A DNA stretch of 64,000 nucleotides, from positions 248,001 to 312,000 of the forward strand of contig JAXLYX010000007.1 of the NCBI GenBank assembly GCA_046351215.1, given 5' to 3'. The notes under the pieces are model-generated. The model made no database searches, was not told where the DNA came from, and worked only from the letters and a program-made list of their open reading frames with translations. The position numbers and the translations under genes were made by a program. This document shows, piece after piece, positions 54,189 through 63,542 of the stretch. The stretch's first letter is position 1, and each line of letters starts with the position of its first letter. Source of the stretch: JAXLYX01 sp046351215. Its GTDB lineage: Bacteria > Myxococcota_A > Polyangia > Polyangiales > Houyiibacteriaceae.

Positions 54189-55531
54189 AGCGCTATCGCG
54201 TCCGCCGTTCCGGCCCCCTGCGCGGAACCCTGAAGGTCCCCGGCGACAAGTCGATCGGGCATCGCGCCCTGATCTTCGGCGCGCTCGCGCGGGGGACGAG
54301 CCGCGTCTCGGGCCTCTCGGGCGGCCTCGACAACCTCGCCACGGCGGACGCGTTCCGTGCGATGGGCGTTCGGATCGAGCTCACCGACCGGAACGCGACG
54401 ATCGAGGGCGTCGGCCTCCGCGGGCTGCGCATGCCGCAGCAGGTCATCGACTGCGGCAACTCCGGCACGACGATGCGGCTGCTCGCGGGCCTGCTCTCGG
54501 CGCAGCGCTTCGGCACGACGCTCGTCGGTGACCACTCGCTGATGAAGCGCCCGATGGGCCGCGTGATCGAGCCGCTCCGCGCGCGCGGGGCGCACATCGC
54601 CGGCAGCGCGGGCGCGAAGGAAGGCGTCCTCTACGCGCCGATCCACATCGCCCCGTTGCTCGAGGGCGAGGAGCTCCTCGGGATCGAGTACGACATGCCG
54701 ATCGCGAGCGCCCAGGTGAAGAGCGCGCTCCTGCTCGCCGGCCTCTACGCCAAGGGTCCCACCGTGATCCGCGAGCCCGAGCTCTCGCGCGACCACACCG
54801 AGCGCATGATGATCTCGCTCGGCGTCCCGCTCGAGGCCGCGGGCTCGATGTGCGTGCTCGATCCCCGCAAGGAATGGGCGCAGGGCTGGGATGCGTTCGA
54901 GTGGGAGGTCCCGGGCGATCCCTCGAGCGCCGCGTTCCCGCTGATCGCCGCCGCGATCGTCCCCGGCAGCCAGGTCACGGTCGAGGGCGTCTGCACGAAT
55001 CCGACGCGTACGGGGCTCTTCGATCTCATGCGCCACATGGGCGCGGCGCCGGCCCACGAGCCGCGCGGCGCGGGCGCGGGCGGCGAGCCCATCGCGGCCC
55101 TCACGATGCGCGCGACGAAGGCACGCGGGGCCCTCGCGGCCGGCGAGCTCATCGTCCGCATGATCGACGAGGTGCCGATCCTCTGCGCGCTCGCCGCCGC
55201 GGCCGAGGGCACCACCGAGGTCCGCGACGCGAAGGAGCTCCGCGTGAAGGAGAGCGACCGCATCGCCGTCATGGCGACGTCGCTCCGGAGCTTCGGAGTC
55301 GAGTGCGAGGAGCTGCCGGACGGCATGATCGTGAAGGGCGGCGCGAAGCTGCACGCGGGCCACGTCACGAGCCACGGGGATCACCGCATCGCGATGACGG
55401 GGGCGATCCTCGGCATGATCGCGGACGGCGAGACGATCGTCGACGACGTCGAATGCGTGGACACGAGCTTCCCCGGCTTCGTCGAGCTCTTCCGCGGCCT
55501 CGGCGCCGATCTCGTGGTCGAGGACGCATGA
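54185..55531 (+). CDS. aroA: 3-phosphoshikimate 1-carboxyvinyltransferase (EPSP synthase)
   Basis: AroA transfers enolpyruvate from PEP to shikimate-3-phosphate, the sixth step of aromatic amino acid synthesis. The 448-residue protein shows KVPGDKSIGHRALI, CGNSGTTMRLLAGLL, LRVKESDRI and SHGDHRIAMTGAI. Two active-site blocks, GDKS and GDHR, are intact. ATG 54185 overlaps the previous stop. The TGA overlaps the cmk ATG. aroA next to cmk and rpsA is an old and widely kept order. Confidence 0.96.
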   Translation: MKRYRVRRSGPLRGTLKVPGDKSIGHRALIFGALARGTSRVSGLSGGLDNLATADAFRAMGVRIELTDRNATIEGVGLRGLRMPQQVIDCGNSGTTMRLLAGLLSAQRFGTTLVGDHSLMKRPMGRVIEPLRARGAHIAGSAGAKEGVLYAPIHIAPLLEGEELLGIEYDMPIASAQVKSALLLAGLYAKGPTVIREPELSRDHTERMMISLGVPLEAAGSMCVLDPRKEWAQGWDAFEWEVPGDPSSAAFPLIAAAIVPGSQVTVEGVCTNPTRTGLFDLMRHMGAAPAHEPRGAGAGGEPIAALTMRATKARGALAAGELIVRMIDEVPILCALAAAAEGTTEVRDAKELRVKESDRIAVMATSLRSFGVECEELPDGMIVKGGAKLHAGHVTSHGDHRIAMTGAILGMIADGETIVDDVECVDTSFPGFVELFRGLGADLVVEDA

Positions 55532-56220
55532 GCCCGAAGCGCGGACGCGGCGCCGTGGTCGCCATCGACGGTCCGGCGGGGGCCGGCAAGAGCACGGCGG
55601 CCCGTCGGGTCGCCGAACGGCTCGAATACACGCTCGTCGACACCGGCGCGATGTACCGGGCGGTCGCGCTCGAGGCGACCGAGCGTGGCCTCTCGTACGA
55701 CGACGGCCCCGCGCTCGGCGCGCTCGCCCGGGGCCTCGACCTGCGCTTCGAGCCCGGCCCCGACGGCGCGCCGCGCCTGGTCCTCGACGGGGTCGACCGC
55801 AGCGAGGCCATCCGGACCCCGGCCATCTCGGCCGCGGCGAGCCAGGTCAGCCGGCACCCCGAGGTCCGGGACGCGCTCCTCGGCCTCCAGCGCAAGGTCG
55901 GCGCCCAGGGTGGGGTGGTGCTCGAGGGCCGGGACATCGGCACCGTCGTGTTCCCGGACGCCGAGGTGAAGGTCTTCCTCACGGCCTCGGCCGAGGAGCG
56001 CGCCCGCCGCCGCGTGGCCGAGCTCGAGGCCAAGGGCCACGACGTCGACTACGACACCACCCTCGACCAGATCCGCTCGCGCGACGCGCTCGACGAGGGG
56101 CGCGAGGTCGCCCCGCTCAAGCCGGCCGCGGATGCCGTCCACCTCGACAGCACGGCGCTCGGGATCGACGAGGTCGTCGAGCGGATCGTCGCCCTCGCGC
56201 TCGCCCGTCAGGGCTCCTGA
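55528..56220 (+). CDS. cmk: Cytidylate kinase
   Basis: Cmk phosphorylates CMP and dCMP with ATP. The 230-residue protein has the P-loop AIDGPAGAGKSTAARRV, DTGAMYRAVA, GRDIGTVVFPDAEVKVFL and the lid/base region RDALDEGREVAPLKPA. ATG 55528 overlaps the aroA stop. A short G+C hairpin (56224-56239) follows the stop. rpsA, its usual downstream neighbour, begins 157 bases later with its own promoter. Confidence 0.96.
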   Translation: MSPKRGRGAVVAIDGPAGAGKSTAARRVAERLEYTLVDTGAMYRAVALEATERGLSYDDGPALGALARGLDLRFEPGPDGAPRLVLDGVDRSEAIRTPAISAAASQVSRHPEVRDALLGLQRKVGAQGGVVLEGRDIGTVVFPDAEVKVFLTASAEERARRRVAELEAKGHDVDYDTTLDQIRSRDALDEGREVAPLKPAADAVHLDSTALGIDEVVERIVALALARQGS

Positions 56221-56246
56221 GCCTTCCGCGTTCGCGGAACCCCCCA

Positions 56247-56276
56247 TTGACAGGGGGATTTCACGCTGCTAACCCT
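56247..56276 (+). promoter_or_regulatory. Candidate sigma70 promoter of rpsA
   Basis: TTGACA (56247-56252) is a perfect -35, 17 bases before TAACCC (56270-56275), preceded by TG one base before the -10 (extended -10 style). The -10 is a poor match. A hairpin at 56282-56299 (CCCCTC...GAGGGG) would begin at about the transcription start. The start region of rpsA has no Shine-Dalgarno within 20 bases. Confidence 0.55.
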
Positions 56277-56377
56277 CGTCGCCCCTCAATCCGGAGGGGT
56301 CCGTACACTCATCCATCCCCCACTCTAGCCGGGAGCGGCGACGGCAAGCACCGCGTCGATTCCCGCAAGCGAACAGA

Positions 56378-58126
<1,749 letters not shown>

Positions 58127-58154
58127 TCTTCCTCTTCGCGTGACGTGAATCGGA

Positions 58155-58190
58155 GGCCGGAGGGAACACCTCCGGCCTTCGTTCGTTTTC
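58155..58190 (+). terminator. Intrinsic terminator of rpsA
   Basis: GGCCGGAGG (58155-58163), loop GAACA, CCTCCGGCC (58169-58177), then a T-rich run TTCGTTCGTTTTC. It begins 28 bases after the rpsA stop and 44 bases before the next start. Confidence 0.88.
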
Positions 58191-58220
58191 GGCAGTGGAA
58201 CCCGGCTCGTCGGAGGTGGT

Positions 58221-59555
58221 ATGTCGGAGTCCGTGACCGAGAACGTGGACTCGCCCGGGCGATCGTCTCGCCCCCCCGACGTGCAGAAGCGGATCCGGCG
58301 CCGCTTCCTCGTCGTGTGGGGTCTCCTGCTCGCGGGCACGATCCTGCTCTTCCGCGGCGTGCTCGGTCCGTTCTCGCTCGGGCTGGTCGTCGCCTACGTG
58401 CTCGCGCCCGTGGTCGCCCGCCTCGAGCAGGTGCGCGTGGCGGGGAGGGCGATCCCTCGCTGGCTCGCCGTCCTGCTCGTGTACGCCGCGCTGGTCTCCT
58501 CGCTCGCCACGGTCGTGACGCTCGGCGCGCCACGGCTCGTCGAGGAGATCGGCGTGCTCGCCCGCGACGTCCCGAAGGTGGTCCGCCTGGTGCGTCGCGA
58601 ATGGCTGCCGCGGGTCGCACACCACCTCCGCGGCGTGCCCGCGGAGGAACCGCCGGCTCCCGCACCCGCCCCCGCGTCCACCGCCGGTCCGGGCGTCGGG
58701 CTGCGAATCGAGCCGCTGCCCGGCGGCGGCTACGAGGTCCGCCTCCCCCCCGAAGGGCTCGTGCTCGAGCAGGACGGGGACCGGACGTACGTGCGCCCGA
58801 GCGGCGCGCCGAGCGTCGCGCATCGCCTTCCCGCGGATCCGGTGGAGGGCCTGCTCACGGCGCTCACGGAGAGCACGGGACGCAACGCGAGCGCGCTGCT
58901 CTCCGCGCTGCAGCGCCTGGCGCGCGCCATCGTCGGCGGGGTCTTCACGTTCTTCGTGATGCTCATGCTCTCGGCCTACCTGCTCGTGAGCAAGGACGCG
59001 ATCCTCGACTTCCTGCGCGCGCTCGTCCGCCCCGATCGGAAGGACGATCTCGCGCGCCTCCTCCACCGCATCGATCGGGGCCTCGCGGGCGTCGTCCGCG
59101 GGCAGCTGATCATCTGCCTCGTGAACGGCTCGCTGACGGCGGCCGGCTTCTACGCGCTCGGCCTCCCGTACTGGCAGATCCTCTCGCTCGTCGCGACGGT
59201 CTTCTCGATCATCCCGATCTTCGGGACGATCCTGAGCTCCGTGCCGGCGATCCTCGTCGGCCTCGACCAGAGCGTCACCATGGCGCTGCTCGTGCTCGGG
59301 TGGATCACGGTCATCCACCAGCTCGAGGCGAACCTCCTGAACCCGAAGATCATGGGCGATGCGGCGAAGGTGAACCCCGTGCTCGTGGTCTTCGCGCTCC
59401 TCGCCGGAGAGCACCTCTTCGGCTTCATGGGGGCGCTGCTCGGGGTGCCGGTGCTCAGCATCGCGCAGAGCTTCTTCCTGCACTACCGCGAGATCGCCCT
59501 CGGCGTGCCCGCGCCGGAGCTGCCCCGGCAGGAGCGGATCTCCTGGCGACCGTGA
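58221..59555 (+). CDS. AI-2E family (PerM/YdiK-like) permease
   Basis: The 444 residues hold about eight membrane helices: four at about 30-125 (VWGLLLAGTILLFRGVLGPF and AVLLVYAALVSSLATVVTLG) and four after 235 (IVGGVFTFFVMLMLSAYLLV onwards). The family-typical IIPIFGTILSSVPAILVGL and LEANLLNPKIMGDAAKVNPV are present. The soluble part between, residues 140-235, is Pro- and Ala-rich. GGAGGTGGT precedes the ATG. The family is named for autoinducer-2 export, but members transport different things; this one is unassigned. Its TGA abuts the PP2C stop. Confidence 0.88.
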   Translation: MSESVTENVDSPGRSSRPPDVQKRIRRRFLVVWGLLLAGTILLFRGVLGPFSLGLVVAYVLAPVVARLEQVRVAGRAIPRWLAVLLVYAALVSSLATVVTLGAPRLVEEIGVLARDVPKVVRLVRREWLPRVAHHLRGVPAEEPPAPAPAPASTAGPGVGLRIEPLPGGGYEVRLPPEGLVLEQDGDRTYVRPSGAPSVAHRLPADPVEGLLTALTESTGRNASALLSALQRLARAIVGGVFTFFVMLMLSAYLLVSKDAILDFLRALVRPDRKDDLARLLHRIDRGLAGVVRGQLIICLVNGSLTAAGFYALGLPYWQILSLVATVFSIIPIFGTILSSVPAILVGLDQSVTMALLVLGWITVIHQLEANLLNPKIMGDAAKVNPVLVVFALLAGEHLFGFMGALLGVPVLSIAQSFFLHYREIALGVPAPELPRQERISWRP

Positions 59556-60311
59556 TCAGTCGACCGTGACGACGACGGCCGTGATGTTGTCGCGGCCACC
59601 GCGCGCGTTCGCGAGGTCGATGAAGCGCTGCGGTGCGAGGTCCGGACCGAGGGTGATGAGGGGAGGGATCTCCTCGTCCTTCAGGTAGCCGTGCAGGCCA
59701 TCGGAGCAGAGGAGGAAGCAGTCGCCCGGGTAGACCTCGATGAAGCGGGTGTCGACCTGGACGTACTCGCGGCTCCCGACCGCGCGGGTGATCACGTTCC
59801 GGTGGGGCGAGAGCGCCGCCTCCTCCTCCGTGATGATCCCCTGCTTGATCTGCCACGCGACCAGGGTGTGATCCTCGGTGAGCGGCGCGGCGCGATGACC
59901 GCGCACGAGGTAGACCCGGCTGTCGCCGACCTGGGCCGTGATCGCGTACGGACCGCAGATCGCGAGCGCCGAGACGGTGGTGCCCATGCCCTGCTGGTCC
60001 GGGTCGTGCTGCGCGAGCCCGAAGATCATGTAGGTGGCGGCCTGCACGGCGCTCTCGAGCAGCCGGATCGCCTGGCGCACGGACTCCTGCGAGACGTCTC
60101 CGCCCGCGAGGCGTTGGAGGCGACCGAAGTCGCGGCGGACCATCCCGTGGACGGCGTCGACCGCTTCCTGGCTCGCGACCTCGCCGGCGGCATGGCCGCC
60201 CATCCCGTCCGCGACCACGAAGAGGCCGAGCTCGTTGTCGACGAGGAAGGAATCCTCGTTCAGCGAGCGACGCATCCCGACATCGGTCAGTCCGGCCCCG
60301 TAGACTCTCAC
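59556..60311 (-). CDS. PP2C-family protein phosphatase
   Basis: The 251 residues carry the PPM blocks: NEDSFLVD, VADGMGGHAAGE, GDSRVYLVRG, CSDGLHGYL and GGRDNITAVVV, all acidic metal ligands included. No membrane segment or regulatory domain, so it is a soluble Ser/Thr phosphatase (PrpC/Stp-like). Such enzymes usually counter Hanks-type kinases; the only one here is 13 kb away. It is divergent from the HtrA-like gene, and a perfect palindrome sits between the two. The stop is directly against the permease stop. Confidence 0.93.
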   Translation of the reverse strand: MRVYGAGLTDVGMRRSLNEDSFLVDNELGLFVVADGMGGHAAGEVASQEAVDAVHGMVRRDFGRLQRLAGGDVSQESVRQAIRLLESAVQAATYMIFGLAQHDPDQQGMGTTVSALAICGPYAITAQVGDSRVYLVRGHRAAPLTEDHTLVAWQIKQGIITEEEAALSPHRNVITRAVGSREYVQVDTRFIEVYPGDCFLLCSDGLHGYLKDEEIPPLITLGPDLAPQRFIDLANARGGRDNITAVVVTVD

Positions 60312-60368
60312 GTACCCCTCGTGCCGCTCGTGCGTGGAACGACCCGGCGCCAGGTTAGACGTGGGAGG

Positions 60369-60389
60369 GGTTCGGCTTCAAGCCGAACC
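60369..60389. promoter_or_regulatory. Perfect inverted repeat, candidate operator for divergent promoters
   Basis: GGTTCGGCTT (60369-60378) and AAGCCGAACC (60380-60389) are exact reverse complements around a single C. The repeat lies in the 132-base region between the divergent PP2C and HtrA-like genes, 55 bases upstream of the latter. A one-base centre is unfavourable for an RNA hairpin, so a protein-binding operator is more likely. Confidence 0.55.
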
Positions 60390-60443
60390 GACCGGCCATC
60401 GTGCCCAGTTGAAACGGGGCGCCGGAAGTACCACAGATGGGAC

Positions 60444-61505
60444 GTGCATCGCCGCCTCCTCGGTCCCGCCGTCTGCCTCGTCCTCCTGGCCGTCCTGGCC
60501 GTGTCGGCCGTCCCGGCCCACGCCCAGGAGCTCACGGAAGCGCGCCGGGTCGGCATCGCCGGCCGCCTCGAGGAATCGGTCGCGGTCGTGCAGGTGGGGG
60601 GCTCGGAGGGCTCCGGCTTCGTCGCGGGCCCCGACCGGCTGCTCGTCACGAACGCCCACGTGGTCCAGGGCTTCGAGCGCGCGGAGGTGATCGTGACGTT
60701 CCGCGACCGCGCCCGTCGGCGCGCGCGGGTGCTGGTCTACGATCCGGTGCGGGATCTCGCGATCCTCCACGTCCCGGGCGGGATCGACGCCCGCCCGCTG
60801 CCCCTCGCGAACGACCGCGCGATCCGGGTGGGTCAGACCGTGCTGGCCTTCGGCAACCCGTTCGGCCTGTCGGGCACGCTGACCCAGGGCATCGTCAGCG
60901 CCCGCCGCGACGTCCCGGACAACGGCGGGGGCACGATCGTGGGCATGATCCAGACCGATGCCCCGATCAATCCCGGCAACTCGGGCGGCCCCCTCGTGAA
61001 CGCCCGGGGCCAGGTCATCGGGGTGAACACGATGATCCTGTCCCGCAGCGGCGGCAGCGTGGGCATCGGCTTCGCCGTGCCGACGACCTACGTCCGGAAG
61101 CTCCTGGACGTGGCGCGCCGGAGGCTCCACGGCGAGTCGCAGGACGTCGCCGAGGAGGACGCGCACCCGGTCTGGCTGGGCATCGTCGCCGAGGACTTCT
61201 TCGCCATGGGCGTCGCCGGCGTCCGCATCGAGCGGGTGGTGCCCGGAGGGCCGGCGGCCCGGGCGGGTCTCCGTGGCCGCGACGACGATCCGCCGGCGTT
61301 CGTCCGGCGCCTCGGGATCCCGTGGACCGGCCACATCGTCATCGGCGTCGACGGGAGGCCGATCCACGGTTTCGACGACCTCGGCACGGCGCTCTCGGGC
61401 AAGCGCCCGGGCGATCGCGTCGTGCTCGACCTGACCGTCGGTCCCGGAGCGGTCCAATCCCGCGTCACGCTGCAGCTCGGCCGACGACCGAGCGACGCCC
61501 GCTGA
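60444..61505 (+). CDS. HtrA/DegP-family serine protease
   Basis: GTG 60444 gives 353 residues with a signal peptide cleaved at about AHA-QE (29), so it acts in the periplasm or outside. The protease triad is His in VTNAHVV, Asp in RDLAILHV and Ser in NPGNSGGPLVN, and AFGNPFGLSGTLTQGIVSARR is typical of HtrA. One PDZ-like domain follows (about 240-340: GVRIERVVPGGPAARAGL, IVIGVDGRPI). A single PDZ domain resembles DegS-type enzymes, but there is no membrane anchor. Start-site ribosome binding is weak. It is likely part of an envelope stress response, inferred from the family. Confidence 0.93.
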   Translation: MHRRLLGPAVCLVLLAVLAVSAVPAHAQELTEARRVGIAGRLEESVAVVQVGGSEGSGFVAGPDRLLVTNAHVVQGFERAEVIVTFRDRARRRARVLVYDPVRDLAILHVPGGIDARPLPLANDRAIRVGQTVLAFGNPFGLSGTLTQGIVSARRDVPDNGGGTIVGMIQTDAPINPGNSGGPLVNARGQVIGVNTMILSRSGGSVGIGFAVPTTYVRKLLDVARRRLHGESQDVAEEDAHPVWLGIVAEDFFAMGVAGVRIERVVPGGPAARAGLRGRDDDPPAFVRRLGIPWTGHIVIGVDGRPIHGFDDLGTALSGKRPGDRVVLDLTVGPGAVQSRVTLQLGRRPSDAR

Positions 61506-61548
61506 TCGGATGCCCCCCATCCCCCCCCTGCTAGACTGCCGCCCTCCC

Positions 61549-62925
61549 ATGACCCACGAAGCCCTGCGCGCCGGAATCCGCGAACGTCTCGAAGCGAAGG
61601 ACGCGCTCGGCGCGTGGAGCCTGCTCGGGGCCCTCGAGTCGCGGCTCACGGAGGATCCGGAGCTCGCCGCCATCTGGATGGACCTCTGTCGCATCACTCC
61701 GGACCGCCCGGGGCTGCGGGCCGAGGCGGAGAAGGTCCTCGGCCGCTGGCCGGACGATCCGACACTGGTGCAGATGGCCTGCGGGGCGCTCCTCGCCGCC
61801 GCCGAGAGGCGTCCGATGGACGAGCCGCCCCTCGTGGCCGACGGCCCCGCCCAGCTGGCCGCACGGGCCGCCCTGCGCTGCCTCGAGGGCCTGCCCGAGG
61901 CCGCCCGCAAGGATCCCGAGGTGGCGGGCTACCTGCTCGCGCAGCGCGGCAACGCGCTCCGCCTGTCGGGGCCGAACGAGGACGCCGCCGCCCAACAGGC
62001 GTTCGCCGACGCGCTCGCGCTCGATCGCGAGAAGGGCGGCTGGTGGTTCGACCTCGCGCTGCTCCACAAGTGGCGGGGCCGCTTCCAGCAGGGCTTCGAG
62101 TGCAACCTGCGCGCCCAGGCCCGGCTCGGCGACACGCGCGCGGTGCTCTTCAACCTCGGGATCTGCGCGACGGCGATCGGCGACGGGAACGTCGCCGGGC
62201 TCTGCTGGAAGAAGCTCGGCTTCCCGGTGGACCTCCATCCGAAGAGCGGCCATGCGATCGTCGAGGATCTGCCGCCGATGCAGATCCGCGTGCTCTCGAA
62301 GGGCACGGGCTACGGCTTCGACGGCCCGGTGCCGGACCAGGCCGTCGGCTTCGAGGTGGTCTGGGTGCAGCCGCTCAGCCCCTGCCACGGGGTCGTCGCC
62401 ACCCCGACCTTCCGAGAGGCGCCCATCGACTACGGGGACGTCGTCCTCTGGGACGCGGCCCCGGTGGCCGTCGTGCAGGGCGAGAGCGGCCCCGTCCCCC
62501 GATTCCCCCTCCTCGAGATCCTCCGCCGCGGCGACGAGAAGCGCTTCCGCTTCGTCGGTCTCGAGCAGCGCCAGGGCGACACCGAGGCGCTCGCCGAGAG
62601 CCTCCCGGAGGGCACGGTGGTGTACGTCCACGAGGCCCGCGTCGAGCACGTCTGCCCGACCTGCGCGAGCGGGGATGCCTGGAAGAAGCACGAGCACCTC
62701 CCGCCCCAGGAGACGCGCATCGTCTACGGCAAGATGTGCGTCCCCGGCGGCACGAGCCTGGCGGATTTCCGGGTCCGACTCGAGGGCGTGATCGGGAAGA
62801 ACGGCCGGGTCCAGCTGGCGATCCCCGGCCTCTACGAGCTGCTCGGCGACAGCAAACGCGCGGGTCAGGAGCATCAGGCCTGGCGCGGCATCGAGCGGAG
62901 CGCCATCAAGAAGGGACTGGTCTGA
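61549..62925 (+). CDS. Tetratricopeptide-like protein of unknown function
   Basis: ATG 61549 gives 458 residues. The N-terminal 220 are helical with TPR-like spacing (GAWSLLGALESRLTEDPELAA, FDLALLHKWRGRFQQGFECNL, LFNLGICATAIGDGNVAGLCW). The second half is a mixed domain with QIRVLSKGTGYGFDG and WVQPLSPCHGVVATPTFREAP, and one CPTC pair (EHVCPTCASGD) that might bind metal. No membrane or signal region is seen, so it is cytoplasmic. It follows the HtrA-like gene by 43 bases. I do not recognise the family. Confidence 0.65.
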   Translation: MTHEALRAGIRERLEAKDALGAWSLLGALESRLTEDPELAAIWMDLCRITPDRPGLRAEAEKVLGRWPDDPTLVQMACGALLAAAERRPMDEPPLVADGPAQLAARAALRCLEGLPEAARKDPEVAGYLLAQRGNALRLSGPNEDAAAQQAFADALALDREKGGWWFDLALLHKWRGRFQQGFECNLRAQARLGDTRAVLFNLGICATAIGDGNVAGLCWKKLGFPVDLHPKSGHAIVEDLPPMQIRVLSKGTGYGFDGPVPDQAVGFEVVWVQPLSPCHGVVATPTFREAPIDYGDVVLWDAAPVAVVQGESGPVPRFPLLEILRRGDEKRFRFVGLEQRQGDTEALAESLPEGTVVYVHEARVEHVCPTCASGDAWKKHEHLPPQETRIVYGKMCVPGGTSLADFRVRLEGVIGKNGRVQLAIPGLYELLGDSKRAGQEHQAWRGIERSAIKKGLV

Positions 62926-62942
62926 GCCCGACCGCCCCCTTC

Positions 62943-63542
62943 ATGCGCCCCTTCGCTTCCTTCGCCCCGAGCCTCCGGCTCGCCATCGCCCTGCTGGCGC
63001 TGGCGTTCCCCTTCGTCGCCCCCCCGCCGGCCGCCGCGACCCTCGTCACCGAGCTCTCGCTCGACGATCTCGCGGCCCAAGCGGACGCCGTGGTGCACGG
63101 CCGCGTCGTGCGCGTCGCACACCGGACGCTCCCGGTGCGCGGGCGCGCCATGCCCGTGGAGCTCGTGACCCTCGCGGTCGACGAATGGCTCGTGGGGCAG
63201 GGCGGAGCCGAGATCGTGATCCGCGAGGTGGGTGGCACCGCGGGCGGCACGACGGTGGCGCGGGAAGGGACCCCCACCTACCGGCGGGGCGAGGAGGTCG
63301 TCGTCTTCCTCCGCCACGACGGCGAGGCCTACACGACGCTGGGGCTCGCCCAGGGCCGCTTCCGGATCGTCGGCGATACCGCGCACGGTCGCTTCGTCGA
63401 GCGCGACCTCGACGGCCTCGTGCTCGTCGATCGGGGCCGGTCGACCACGCGGGCCGGCGAGGCCGTGCACGAGCCCCGACGCGAGGCCTCGGCCTTCCTC
63501 GCCGACGTGCGGGGGCGCACCCGCGGAAGGCGCGGGCGATGA
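62943..63542 (+). CDS. Secreted protein of unknown function
   Basis: ATG 62943 gives 199 residues with a signal peptide (SLRLAIALLALAFPFVAPPP) and cleavage near AAA-T. The mature domain begins VTELSLDDLAAQADAVVHGRV and continues with beta-rich VVHGRVVRVAHRTLPVRGRA and EEVVVFLRHDGEAYTTLGLAQGRF. It ends in an arginine-rich tail (DVRGRTRGRRGR). I recognise no enzyme site. Its stop overlaps the next ATG (ATGA), so the pair with the matrixin-like gene suggests a joint secreted function. Confidence 0.65.
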   Translation: MRPFASFAPSLRLAIALLALAFPFVAPPPAAATLVTELSLDDLAAQADAVVHGRVVRVAHRTLPVRGRAMPVELVTLAVDEWLVGQGGAEIVIREVGGTAGGTTVAREGTPTYRRGEEVVVFLRHDGEAYTTLGLAQGRFRIVGDTAHGRFVERDLDGLVLVDRGRSTTRAGEAVHEPRREASAFLADVRGRTRGRRGR

